Assembly (NCBI GenBank): GCA_913052045.1
Contig: CAJXDJ010000050.1
Coordinates: 1-6,625, forward strand
Direction of reading: 5' to 3'
Origin: an uncultured Dehalococcoidia bacterium
GTDB lineage: Bacteria; Chloroflexota; Dehalococcoidia; Lucifugimonadales; GCA-2712585
DNA: 6,625 nt
Below, one piece after another: positions 1 to 5,756 of this stretch. Position 1 is the stretch's first letter; the number at the start of each line of letters is the position of its first letter. The notes under the pieces are model-generated. The model saw only the letters and a program-made list of their open reading frames with translations, had not been told where the DNA came from and made no database searches. The position numbers were made by a program, and so were the translations under genes.

Positions 1-463
1 CGTATAGGTCCCGCATTTTACGTTTCGCAATTCTTGGTTGTCCAATCGTTTGACTTAGTACGTTTAGGATGGCTTCAGTGGTCTTAGTTATATCGTTATG
101 CTTGGTGTGATCTGAGGTTAGAATAGTTTCCTGTACGTAGTTCGCCAGAGTAGTGGAGTCTTCTTCAGCCAAAAACGCTGTTAGATCTGATGCTTTATCT
201 CTCAGTTCTAGGTGTTCATCCTCATTTACTCTAGCTCCTGGTGAATCCAATATTTGTGAAGTCATGTATAGGTCTTCGGTACTAATATGGTAGCTCAACA
301 GCCGCTCTGAAACTTCGAAGTTTTTTTGGAATAGCATCAAATCGCCACCGGTAAAGCTGGAGGCCAATACGCGTTCGTTTCTAATGGATTGGGTCATGAA
401 GGCCTTATGGAGGAGAGGCATTATATCTAGGGGATTGTCTAGCACTAGTTTTTCATTTTTCAA
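1..463 (-). CDS. Hemerythrin-like helical protein, C-terminus cut by window edge
   Basis: The reverse strand is open from an in-frame TAG at 533-535 to the left edge of the window. I place the start at TTG 461-463 because GAGG (472-475) lies 8 bases upstream. With this start, the 12 residues before the conserved Asp-x-x-Pro motif match the length in the neighbouring paralogue. 154 residues are visible. They are strongly helical, with His19 in a PLLHKAF segment (helix A) and His59/Glu63 in SYHISTEDLYM. The latter is the His-x3-Glu pattern of helix B in hemerythrin/HHE proteins, which bind a di-iron centre for O2, NO or redox sensing. A further His pair (119 and 122) occurs in a later helix. 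The helices that would complete the site are mostly outside the window, so iron binding is inferred. An alternative TTG at 485-487 overlaps the stop of the upstream gene but has no ribosome binding site. The gene lies 20 bases after the 484-1128 gene and is probably co-transcribed with it. Confidence 0.7.
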   Translation of the reverse strand, partial: MKNEKLVLDNPLDIMPLLHKAFMTQSIRNERVLASSFTGGDLMLFQKNFEVSERLLSYHISTEDLYMTSQILDSPGARVNEDEHLELRDKASDLTAFLAEEDSTTLANYVQETILTSDHTKHNDITKTTEAILNVLSQTIGQPRIAKRKMRDLY

Positions 464-483
464 AGTGTGGGCCTCATTCTGTT

Positions 484-1128
484 TCAAATTACACGGTCGA
501 GTCGTTTTTCTAGATCTGAGATCAACTTTTTGCTAGGGGAATCCAAATGTCCAATCACCCATTTGATCATCCACTTACAGTCCTCTGATTCTTGGTCTAT
601 TAAAATGTGTTTTAATAGATGTAGTTGTTGGGTTGAAGTCGAATGTTTGCACATAAGAGGTATTAATGATTCCTCTTGTGTTTCTAGATAATCTTCTTGG
701 GCTATTTTCAGACGTAATATTCCCAGGGTAAGGTGTTGGATTGTTCGAGTGACCAGACTTGTTTTACCTATTTCCACATGTAATATTGAGAAGACATCAT
801 CTATCCTTTTTAGCTGTCTGGCTCTATTAAACTTGGTAAGCCCTGCAAACCACATTAGCAGTGTGTTGTTGTTGGGATTATCACCGCTGTAATTCCCTTC
901 ATACAGCAATTGTTCTAAGTGTTGTTCCAAGTATTTTTCGGATGCTTCCAGATAGAATACTAAGGCTGCTATCCAGGAGGTAAAAGCTAAATTAACCCCC
1001 TTTAAGTTATCACCATTTTTTAATCTATATGCCCTATTGATTAGCTCACAGGCAGTTGTTCTTAAAGCTTTGTGTACGAAGGGTATGTGATCCAATTCCG
1101 TGATGTTTTCTGAAGCTCTTCTTCTCAT
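484..1128 (-). CDS. Divergent hemerythrin-like protein with degraded iron ligands
   Basis: This is a 214-aa soluble, helix-rich protein with no signal peptide or membrane segment. AAGGA (1135-1139) sits 6 bases before the ATG. The N-terminus carries LDHIPFVHKALR with His19, matching His19 of the following gene. Where that protein has His59-x3-Glu63, this one reads FYLEASEKYLE: the His is Tyr or Leu, although an acidic residue remains. A C-terminal segment at 147-158 (YLETQEESLIPL) resembles the 'HLxxEExxxxP' helix of hemerythrin-like domains, with the His positions replaced by Leu148 and Gln151. This suggests a fold-conserving but probably metal-free or metal-poor relative. The C-terminus (165-214) is another amphipathic helical region rich in Lys and Asp. 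The gene heads a two-gene minus-strand unit and is divergent from the bicupin gene. The family assignment rests on pattern similarity only; a generic helical bundle is the alternative. Confidence 0.72.
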   Translation of the reverse strand: MRRRASENITELDHIPFVHKALRTTACELINRAYRLKNGDNLKGVNLAFTSWIAALVFYLEASEKYLEQHLEQLLYEGNYSGDNPNNNTLLMWFAGLTKFNRARQLKRIDDVFSILHVEIGKTSLVTRTIQHLTLGILRLKIAQEDYLETQEESLIPLMCKHSTSTQQLHLLKHILIDQESEDCKWMIKWVIGHLDSPSKKLISDLEKRLDRVI

Positions 1129-1539
1129 AACTAATCCTTTACAGTTATACCACCAACCATATTAACCACCAAGAAGGTTATTTTAGGAGACCTATTATTA
1201 GGCAGTCACGAACGGTGAATTGGTTATTATTACGGATGTAGATAACAACTTTTTATAGGTCACTCTGGTCAATTTAATTGTCGTGTTTATGGGTTAATTT
1301 TATCATCAAGTTTGGGGACACGATAGAATTGGGTTTGTGATTTCCATGGGTAAAAGGGGTTTGATAGATTTCGTGTATAATTTCTTATGCCATATTCTTA
1401 ATACCTTATGCTGGAAATAAGGCCCTGCTTTTAGATTTTTTGGACTATCCAGCATTTGCAGGTAATGGTAAATGTCTTATTGTGGTTACATTGTTGCTTT
1501 TGATTAAGTGAGGTAAATACGTCAGGTAAAGAAAGGTTC
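1129..1539. other. Divergent intergenic region, 411 bases, no gene seen
   Basis: No credible coding frame is present on either strand. The region must hold promoters for the leftward hemerythrin-like pair and the rightward bicupin/amidohydrolase pair. A -10-like TATAAT occurs at 1376-1381 on the plus strand but lacks a -35 box at normal spacing. A 7-base direct repeat CCACCAA (1150-1156 and 1166-1172) lies just upstream of the leftward gene and could be an operator. A short inverted repeat CCTTAT/ATAAGG (1404-1409 and 1417-1422) is too weak to call a terminator. TCGTGT/ACACGA arms (around 1281 and 1319) flank a 30-40 base spacer. None of these is strong enough for a firm call. Confidence 0.5.
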
Positions 1540-2229
1540 GTGAGCCACTGGAAGGACTCCAGCTTGAGGACCAGTGGCCCGGGTGTTCAAATTTTCGACT
1601 TAGTGGGTTCCAACGAGCCGTTAAAAAATAGTATACGGGCTTCGTTGGTGATTATCGGACAGGGATCCACATTTGCGCCAAAGAAATTTTCTGGAGAGGC
1701 CTTCTATTACTTTCTGTCGGGTAATGGTATCTTGGTTTGGCACCATGACGACACCGATTTGTCCTATTTAATTGATAACGATACCTATGCATGGCTGCCT
1801 GGAGCACATCGACACTCCTTTGAGAATACAGGAGAAGGACCTATGCGATGCTTCGTTGTTACATGTCAGACGAATGATTCATATAAAATGCGGGATGGAA
1901 GCGTGAAGAAACTAGATTTGTTAAAACCTACGGGAAGGAAACTTGCTGATTCTTTTTATGGATTTGAAATACAGGGGACACGTAGATTATTAGGTGGAGG
2001 ATATCAGCTGTTTTCCCCTGGTAAGGCGCAAAATGATCATTCTCACGATGAAGAAATCATATATTTGGTAAGGGGTGAAGGCAAACTTGTGATTGGGTCC
2101 ACTGAATTCGAATTGACCGCTGGGTCAGCTGCGTTGACTCCTAAGAATATCAAACATAGATTGATAAATACTGGTCATGACATGTTCGGTTATATAGTGC
2201 TCGAGTTTGGGCAGGAGTGTAAACGATGA
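1540..2229 (+). CDS. Bicupin protein, probable partner of the downstream amidohydrolase
   Basis: The protein has 229 aa and starts at GTG. This is the only usable start after the in-frame TGA at 1501-1503. GAAAGG lies just upstream with an unusually short spacer (3 bases). Two cupin barrels are visible. The N-terminal one (about 30-110) keeps the second cupin motif as WLPGAHRHSFEN (85-96). Its first motif reads APKKFSGE instead of the His-x-His metal signature, so this site is probably degenerate. The C-terminal one (about 150-222) has HSHDEEIIYLVRGEG (His167, His169, Glu172) and TPKNIKHRLIN with His206, so it should bind a divalent metal. There is no signal peptide, implying a cytoplasmic location. 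The stop overlaps the amidohydrolase start (ATGA), indicating coupled translation and a shared pathway. Bicupins of this shape include dioxygenases, isomerases and ureidoglycine aminohydrolase-like enzymes; the sequence does not say which. An auxiliary role, for instance preparing or epimerising the substrate, is inference. Confidence 0.85.
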   Translation: MSHWKDSSLRTSGPGVQIFDLVGSNEPLKNSIRASLVIIGQGSTFAPKKFSGEAFYYFLSGNGILVWHHDDTDLSYLIDNDTYAWLPGAHRHSFENTGEGPMRCFVVTCQTNDSYKMRDGSVKKLDLLKPTGRKLADSFYGFEIQGTRRLLGGGYQLFSPGKAQNDHSHDEEIIYLVRGEGKLVIGSTEFELTAGSAALTPKNIKHRLINTGHDMFGYIVLEFGQECKR

Positions 2230-3794
2230 TAGATTTACTTATTAAGGACGGATTGATTATTGATGGCACCGGGAGCCCTGGATTCCATGCAGCGATTGGA
2301 ATAGAAGGGGACACGGTATCAATACTTCGGGGCGACGTATCGAATATAGAGGCCAAACAGGTGATTGATGCAGCGGGTAAGATAGTCTGTCCGGGGTTCA
2401 TAGATGTTCATGCTCATTCTGCACTGATGATTCTTCACGAGCCACAACATCTACCGAAAGTACATCAGGGTGTCACAACAGAACTTATAGGTGTAGATGG
2501 AAACTCGTATGCGCCATTCACGACGCAACAAGACTTAAAAGACTTCATAGTATTGAATGCCGGTCTAGACGGAGCTCCACCAATAACTCCTTCATGGTTA
2601 ACCGTATCTGAATACTTAGACGAATATGACAAGAAGGTATCAGTAAATATTGCATATGTAGTGGGCAATTCTCCAATACGGATTAGTGCTATGGGTTGGG
2701 GCAACAGAAAACCTACAACGTTGGAATCTGACAGAATGAGAGGACTTCTCAGGGAATCTATGGAGGAAGGTGCAGTAGGTATATCTACAGGCCTAGATTA
2801 TCCACCAGGCAGTTATGCAGACACAGATGAACTCGTGGATTTATCCAAGGAAGTGGCTAAACTCGGAGGAATTTATCACACTCATGTGCGTTATGCTCTC
2901 GGAGACCGGTTCCTTGATCCATATCGTGAGGCCATAGAGATAGGTAGACGCAGTGGGATACCAGTGCACCTTACTCATATGCTTCCAAAAGCGGCTTTCC
3001 CTGGTAGTAGTATGCGTTTAATTGAATTAGTGGATCAGGCGAATCAGGATGATTTAGATGTCACCTTTGATTGTTTCCCCTATACGCATGGTGGGACACG
3101 ACTTCTATTTTTTCTACCTCAATGGACACATGATGGAGGACTAGCGACCATCTACGATGTTCTACGATCTAAAGGAAGCAGGGCCAGATTACATGAAGAG
3201 ATTAATCTTGGTTACCGGGAGAGTTGGGACGATGTATGGTTAACTTATTTTAAATATGATAGGAATAAAAAATATGAAGGATGGTCAATAGCGAAACTTG
3301 CAGAAATGACTGGGAAAACCGTTGTTAATGCGGTTTGTGATCTGTTGCTCGATGATGATTTACAACCCTGTTTTCACTCTTCTGGTCCAGATCCTATGGT
3401 GCTTCCTGTATTTTTCTCACACCCCAATTTTATGGTTGGTAGTGACGGTATTTTGGTAGGTGACTATCCCCCAGCCTCATCGCACGGAACATTTCCTTTA
3501 ATTATATCGAAATATTGTCGTGACGACGAAAGAATGTTGTTGCCCGATACTATTCGGAAGATGACATCATATCCGGCTCACCGTTTAGGCTTGACTGGTC
3601 GGGGTCTCCTACGAGATGGCATGAAAGCCGATGTTGTGATTTTCGACTTTGAGAATATCAATGCGCATGCTACTAGACTCAATCCCAGGAGATTTTCCAG
3701 TGGTATAGAGTATGTGATAGTTAATGGCAAGATCGTAGTTGATCATGGTAAGCATACAGGGTTTCTACCAGGGCGAGCGTTGAAGCATGGATAA
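2226..3794 (+). CDS. N-acyl-D-amino-acid deacylase family amidohydrolase
   Basis: A 522-aa cytoplasmic metal-dependent hydrolase of the D-aminoacylase branch of the amidohydrolase superfamily, with close to full family length. AGGAG (2213-2217) sits 8 bases before the ATG, which overlaps the bicupin stop. The small beta-sandwich is built from the N-terminus (DGLIIDGTGSPG) and C-terminus (VIVNGKIVV, then LPGRAL). In between lies the TIM barrel with PGFIDVHAH (His62, His64), GISTGLDYPPGSYA (186-198), HTHVRY (His218/220), VHLTHM (His248/251), DCFPYTHGGTRL (282-293), GSDG (Asp407, the catalytic acid position) and SSHGTFP (418-424), followed by KMTSYPAHRLGL and the ADVVIFD signature. Family members remove an acyl group from N-acyl-D-amino acids or hydrolyse related amides. 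The usual GNCG motif, whose Cys bridges zinc, is here GVDG with Asp91, so metal geometry and substrate may differ. Exact substrate unknown. Confidence 0.93.
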   Translation: MIDLLIKDGLIIDGTGSPGFHAAIGIEGDTVSILRGDVSNIEAKQVIDAAGKIVCPGFIDVHAHSALMILHEPQHLPKVHQGVTTELIGVDGNSYAPFTTQQDLKDFIVLNAGLDGAPPITPSWLTVSEYLDEYDKKVSVNIAYVVGNSPIRISAMGWGNRKPTTLESDRMRGLLRESMEEGAVGISTGLDYPPGSYADTDELVDLSKEVAKLGGIYHTHVRYALGDRFLDPYREAIEIGRRSGIPVHLTHMLPKAAFPGSSMRLIELVDQANQDDLDVTFDCFPYTHGGTRLLFFLPQWTHDGGLATIYDVLRSKGSRARLHEEINLGYRESWDDVWLTYFKYDRNKKYEGWSIAKLAEMTGKTVVNAVCDLLLDDDLQPCFHSSGPDPMVLPVFFSHPNFMVGSDGILVGDYPPASSHGTFPLIISKYCRDDERMLLPDTIRKMTSYPAHRLGLTGRGLLRDGMKADVVIFDFENINAHATRLNPRRFSSGIEYVIVNGKIVVDHGKHTGFLPGRALKHG

Positions 3795-3878
3795 AAAACC
3801 AAAACTTGTTGAGTATGTCCACCACCCGAGACCCAAACGATCGATCGAACACTGCGGTAAATATAATGGGCAAATAGA

Positions 3879-4151
3879 ATGAATTATCCCTCAGACTTGG
3901 AGGCACATATATCAAGGATAAACTCAATCTGGAACCAAGGTCTGGATGACCTGGAAAAGGAAGAAATCCGACTCCGGAAGGTGTTGAACAAATCTAGTAA
4001 AGAAACTGGAACCAAGCCAAATTATCTTTTGGAAAAGCTATATGAAGTCGACAAGAGACATCGTCACATGGTCATGCGTCTCAAAACTAACATCAATTGG
4101 TTGAGGACATACTCTATCGATTTTGAGAACGATGATCCTTGTCTTAATTAA
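3879..4151 (+). CDS. Small charged helical protein, unknown function
   Basis: A 90-aa ORF in the same direction as the amidohydrolase and 84 bases after it. It begins at ATG following an in-frame TAA at 3864-3866. Only a weak TGGG (3867-3870) is available as ribosome binding site. The protein is hydrophilic and dense in Glu, Lys and Arg, with a predicted helix or coiled coil at about 20-45 (LDDLEKEEIRLRKVLNK) and a second helix at about 49-75 with Leu/Met spacing. There is no signal peptide, membrane segment or Cys/His cluster. I do not recognise a family. The reverse-strand frame across this stretch has no start signal or domain and looks like a shadow. Codon use is like that of its neighbours, and the ORF sits in a region otherwise without coding potential, which supports a real but modestly certain gene. 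Confidence 0.55.
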   Translation: MNYPSDLEAHISRINSIWNQGLDDLEKEEIRLRKVLNKSSKETGTKPNYLLEKLYEVDKRHRHMVMRLKTNINWLRTYSIDFENDDPCLN

Positions 4152-4201
4152 CCCAGCCCACAGACACCAAGGCAGACCCTACATACATTTTCGCATTATT
4201 C

Positions 4202-4249
4202 TCAGAAATCATTTGTCCGATTAAGATTTCTGATCTTGATTAAATGATT
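4202..4249. repeat. Nested, mutually exclusive inverted repeats
   Basis: TCAGAAATC (4202-4210) and GATTTCTGA (4225-4233) form a perfect 9-bp stem with a 14-base loop. An alternative fold pairs AATCATTT (4207-4214) with AAATGATT (4242-4249), enclosing a second hairpin ATTAAGAT/ATCTTGAT (4220-4227 and 4233-4240, one G-T pair, 5-base loop). The two folds cannot coexist. No T-tract follows on either strand, so it is not a classical terminator. It lies in the 315-base gap between the 90-aa gene and the zinc-ribbon gene and could be an RNA switch or a processing or protein-binding site. Confidence 0.5.
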
Positions 4250-4416
4250 GGCAATATCCCTAAACATATATCGTTAATTCTATTTTTACGACAACTAGGT
4301 AATAGACAGTATTCACTATATTCCAGTACTTGTATGAGAGGAATACAGCTATACTCTCACGTAAATCCAAAATGCTAAGTTTTCGGGATATTATCCGTAG
4401 TGATCATATTTTCTGG

Positions 4417-4425
4417 TGATATAAT
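4417..4425 (+). promoter_or_regulatory. Extended -10 promoter of the zinc-ribbon gene
   Basis: TGATATAAT matches the extended -10 consensus TGnTATAAT at every specified base. No good -35 hexamer is found at 16-18 bases, which extended -10 promoters tolerate. Transcription would begin near 4432, giving a leader of about 35 bases that contains the AGGAGG ribosome binding site and excludes the upstream TTG at 4440 as a likely start. Confidence 0.6.
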
Positions 4426-4455
4426 CTAAGCTAGACTGTTTGCCCATTTTGATAC

Positions 4456-4461
4456 AGGAGG
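4456..4461 (+). promoter_or_regulatory. Ribosome binding site deciding the GTG start at 4467
   Basis: A perfect AGGAGG is placed 5 bases before GTG 4467-4469. It fixes this GTG as the start in preference to the longer frame beginning with TTG at 4440, which has no ribosome binding site. Confidence 0.8.
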
Positions 4462-4466
4462 AAATA

Positions 4467-4802
4467 GTGGACAACTCGGATATCAAATGTTCGCAATGCA
4501 AGTCCCCCGTCACTGCTCAAAGCAAATATTGCGATCAATGTGGATCTCCAATGACCGTAGCTCTTGCTCTCTGTACCAAGTGTAATTCAACTATTAAGCC
4601 TGGTAGCAGGTACTGCGATCAATGTGGATCATTACATCCCAATACAAATCCTAAAACCCCACTTCTTGACTGGGAAGGCCAATCACCTTTCCCAAATAAA
4701 ATGGCAGGATTGGGTACAAGAACAAAAACTGTGTTGATTATATGCTTTCTTATAGTAATCATATGGTGTTCCTACAAATTTGATTGGTTGTGGCCATTCT
4801 AA
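4467..4802 (+). CDS. Double zinc-ribbon protein with C-terminal membrane anchor
   Basis: A 111-aa protein from GTG. Two zinc ribbons stand in tandem: Cys8-x2-Cys11 with YCDQCG (Cys22, Cys25), then Cys36-x2-Cys39 with YCDQCG (Cys50, Cys53). The units repeat every 28 residues and match the double zinc-ribbon (DZR) type, a structural or protein-binding module. After a Pro/Asn-rich linker (57-80) comes a hydrophobic segment VLIICFLIVIIWC (89-101), ending in an aromatic tail. The topology suggests a tail-anchored membrane protein with its zinc ribbons in the cytoplasm. The gene has its own extended -10 promoter and a perfect AGGAGG. Such architectures occur as accessory or sensor proteins, but no partner is identifiable here; the role is unknown. 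Both ribbons keep all four cysteines, so both should bind zinc. Confidence 0.85.
   Translation: MDNSDIKCSQCKSPVTAQSKYCDQCGSPMTVALALCTKCNSTIKPGSRYCDQCGSLHPNTNPKTPLLDWEGQSPFPNKMAGLGTRTKTVLIICFLIVIIWCSYKFDWLWPF
4530..4630 (+). repeat. 17-base direct repeat within the zinc-ribbon gene
   Basis: TGCGATCAATGTGGATC occurs identically at 4530-4546 and 4614-4630, 84 bases (28 codons) apart. It encodes the second half-knuckle (CDQCGS) of each ribbon. The rest of the two units differs at the DNA level, including the CxxC codons, so this is either an old internal duplication with local sequence homogenisation or strong codon conservation. Confidence 0.8.
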
Positions 4803-4988
4803 ATATGATACAAATCAAACCAGGAATTGTGTCTTCAATAATTAATTATGTTTAGATAATGTCTGTATTAACTTGGTGGTCTATCATTAATATTCTGAGC
4901 TGGTCGTGTTATGTAGCTTTGGTTCGGTTTGCGTCAAACTCTGTTTCAAAAACATTATTTCGGACTTTTGTTAACAGGCATAAATCAC

Positions 4989-5372
4989 TTGTTGTTTAAG
5001 AAACTTAAGAAACTATTGTTGGTTACTGTCGGACTCATTTGCCTAGGGTTAGGAATTATAGGATACGTAATGCCAGGATTGCCGGGGACGATTTGGCTTA
5101 TTTTAGCAGCAACATTTTTCGTTAAGTCATCAGATCGCCTATACAAATTCGTCGTAGAGAATCGCCTATTTGGACGCCAAGTAAAAGATTTCTTGGACAC
5201 CGGAGCTATGTCGTTACGAGCGAAAACAATGTCTCTACTTTCGATGTGGTGCTTCTCTATTCTTTCCATAGTACTGGCACCATATGGTTTACTTTTTAAG
5301 ATACCTATAGGGGTGTTGGCCCTTGCGGGAACAATATATATATTGTCTAGGCCAACGTCTAGCAAGGCTTAA
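4989..5372 (+). CDS. DUF454/YbaN-like inner-membrane protein
   Basis: The frame is open from 4929 to 5372, with only TTG starts. I prefer TTG 4989 (127 aa) because it gives the usual family length (about 120-130 aa), places the N-terminus just before the first membrane helix, and has CAGG (4975-4978) 10 bases upstream. TTG 4929 (147 aa) or TTG 4968 are possible. Features follow the YbaN family order: first hydrophobic stretch (9-28) running into MPGLPGTIWLILAATFF (compare the family LPTTPFxLLAxxxF), then KSSDRLYKFV, the ENRLFGRQVKDFL helix (57-69) and a second hydrophobic pair (83-119). The family's Pro-Thr-Thr-Pro is Pro-Gly-Thr-Ile here. It is an integral inner-membrane protein of unknown function. 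A 52-aa ORF follows after 3 bases and is likely in the same transcript. Confidence 0.85.
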   Translation: MLFKKLKKLLLVTVGLICLGLGIIGYVMPGLPGTIWLILAATFFVKSSDRLYKFVVENRLFGRQVKDFLDTGAMSLRAKTMSLLSMWCFSILSIVLAPYGLLFKIPIGVLALAGTIYILSRPTSSKA

Positions 5373-5375
5373 AAT

Positions 5376-5534
5376 ATGAAGGGTAAAACACTAACACTAG
5401 TTAGAACCTGGGCTATAGGCGGTATAACAGGATTAGGGACAGGGGTATCCTTCATATTCGTTTACGACGGTCTAACCACAGATAACATGTTCGACCTCTG
5501 GGAGTTCGGAGTAGCACTGATTACATCTTTGTAA
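5376..5534 (+). CDS. Putative 52-aa membrane protein following the DUF454 gene
   Basis: A short ORF beginning at ATG 3 bases after the DUF454 stop, with AAGG (5364-5367) 8 bases upstream. The product starts MKGKTLTLVRTWAIGG. It has a Gly-rich hydrophobic stretch at 11-30 containing GITGLGTG, then a polar loop (DGLTTDN) and a second hydrophobic end (WEFGVALITSL). The abrupt stop in the middle of the second hydrophobic stretch suggests a truncated two-helix membrane protein. Its last 73 bases overlap the convergent gene at 5462-5746. Spacing and ribosome binding site argue for translation; length and overlap argue for caution. No family recognised. Confidence 0.5.
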   Translation: MKGKTLTLVRTWAIGGITGLGTGVSFIFVYDGLTTDNMFDLWEFGVALITSL

Positions 5535-5746
5535 TCCGAATCAAGTTTCTTGATCTGAAGTGTTTTGTTTTTTATCTGGGCCTGAAGAAGTTCAAGGTCT
5601 GACTCCAACACCTCTTTCAATTCTAAGTATTCCAGCTTTCTCTTGAGATCCTCTATTTCACCTGCATGGGATAAATTTTGATGTGTTGTCATCCCTATGA
5701 ACACGACCGCAAGCATGCATACTATGAATTTCTTTAGACACTTCAT
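5462..5746 (-). CDS. Small secreted coiled-coil protein
   Basis: A 94-aa protein starting at ATG with a perfect AGGAGG (5753-5758) 6 bases upstream. This start is preferred to the longer frame from 5785. A classical signal peptide is present: Lys-rich n-region (MKCLKKF), hydrophobic core (IVCMLAVVFIGM) and a probable signal peptidase I site after Ala28 (LSHA/GEIED). Residues 30-74 form a Leu/Glu/Lys coiled coil with hydrophobic positions Ile31, Leu34, Leu38, Leu41, Leu51, Leu54, Ile58 and Leu68. The tail (75-94) is Ser/Asn/Pro-rich and unstructured. It would be exported to the periplasm or cell surface. Function is unknown; small secreted coiled coils often act as trimeric or oligomeric envelope proteins. 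The C-terminal tail overlaps the convergent 52-aa ORF, so the original C-terminus may have been altered. Confidence 0.75.
   Translation of the reverse strand: MKCLKKFIVCMLAVVFIGMTTHQNLSHAGEIEDLKRKLEYLELKEVLESDLELLQAQIKNKTLQIKKLDSDYKDVISATPNSQRSNMLSVVRPS
5519..5573 (+). terminator. Tandem hairpins with T-rich tail, possible terminator
   Basis: GATTACA/TGTAATC (5519-5525 and 5530-5536, 4-base loop) is followed 3 bases later by ATCAAG/CTTGAT (5540-5545 and 5549-5554, 3-base loop). GTTTTGTTTTTT follows at 5562-5573. On the plus strand this could end the DUF454/52-aa transcript, whose stop codon lies in the first hairpin. The stems are AT-rich, and the T-tract starts 7 bases after the second stem, so efficiency is doubtful. 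The segment is also coding for the minus-strand gene, where Lys codons explain much of the T-richness. Confidence 0.35.
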
Positions 5747-5756
5747 AATTTTCCTC

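Larger units (their letters stand above)
4152..4466. other. Intergenic region before the zinc-ribbon gene, 315 bases
   Basis: No coding frame of note is found here on either strand. The region holds the nested inverted repeats at 4202-4249, an imperfect dyad with 6-bp arms TGAGAG (4335-4340) and CTCTCA (4354-4359), and, at its end, the extended -10 promoter and ribosome binding site of the zinc-ribbon gene. The dyad lies about 60 bases upstream of the promoter, a position compatible with a regulator site, but nothing identifies a binding protein. Confidence 0.5.

Noticed and set aside
467..691. 74-aa plus-strand frame opposite the hemerythrin-like gene
   Set aside because: No ribosome binding site or domain; antisense shadow.
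1145..1174. Promoter-like TTGGTG with 17-base spacer and TATAAC on the minus strand
   Set aside because: The -10 box would put the transcript start on top of the ribosome binding site of the 484-1128 gene, leaving almost no leader.
3862..3867. Perfect TATAAT just before the 90-aa gene
   Set aside because: No -35 box at 16-18 bases and the predicted transcript would begin within about 5 bases of the start codon; probably chance in AT-rich DNA.
3721..3927. 68-aa reverse-strand frame across the amidohydrolase end
   Set aside because: Overlaps two better supported plus-strand genes and shows no start signal or motif.
4440..4466. N-terminal extension of the zinc-ribbon gene from TTG 4440
   Set aside because: No ribosome binding site, and it would cover the perfect AGGAGG that serves GTG 4467.
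4838..4849. Perfect palindrome ATAATTAATTAT
   Set aside because: Low-complexity AT sequence; a self-complementary 12-mer of this kind is expected by chance and has no loop for a hairpin.
4985..5365. 126-aa reverse-strand frame opposite the DUF454 gene
   Set aside because: No family features and basic, random-looking composition; a shadow of the clearly recognisable membrane protein.
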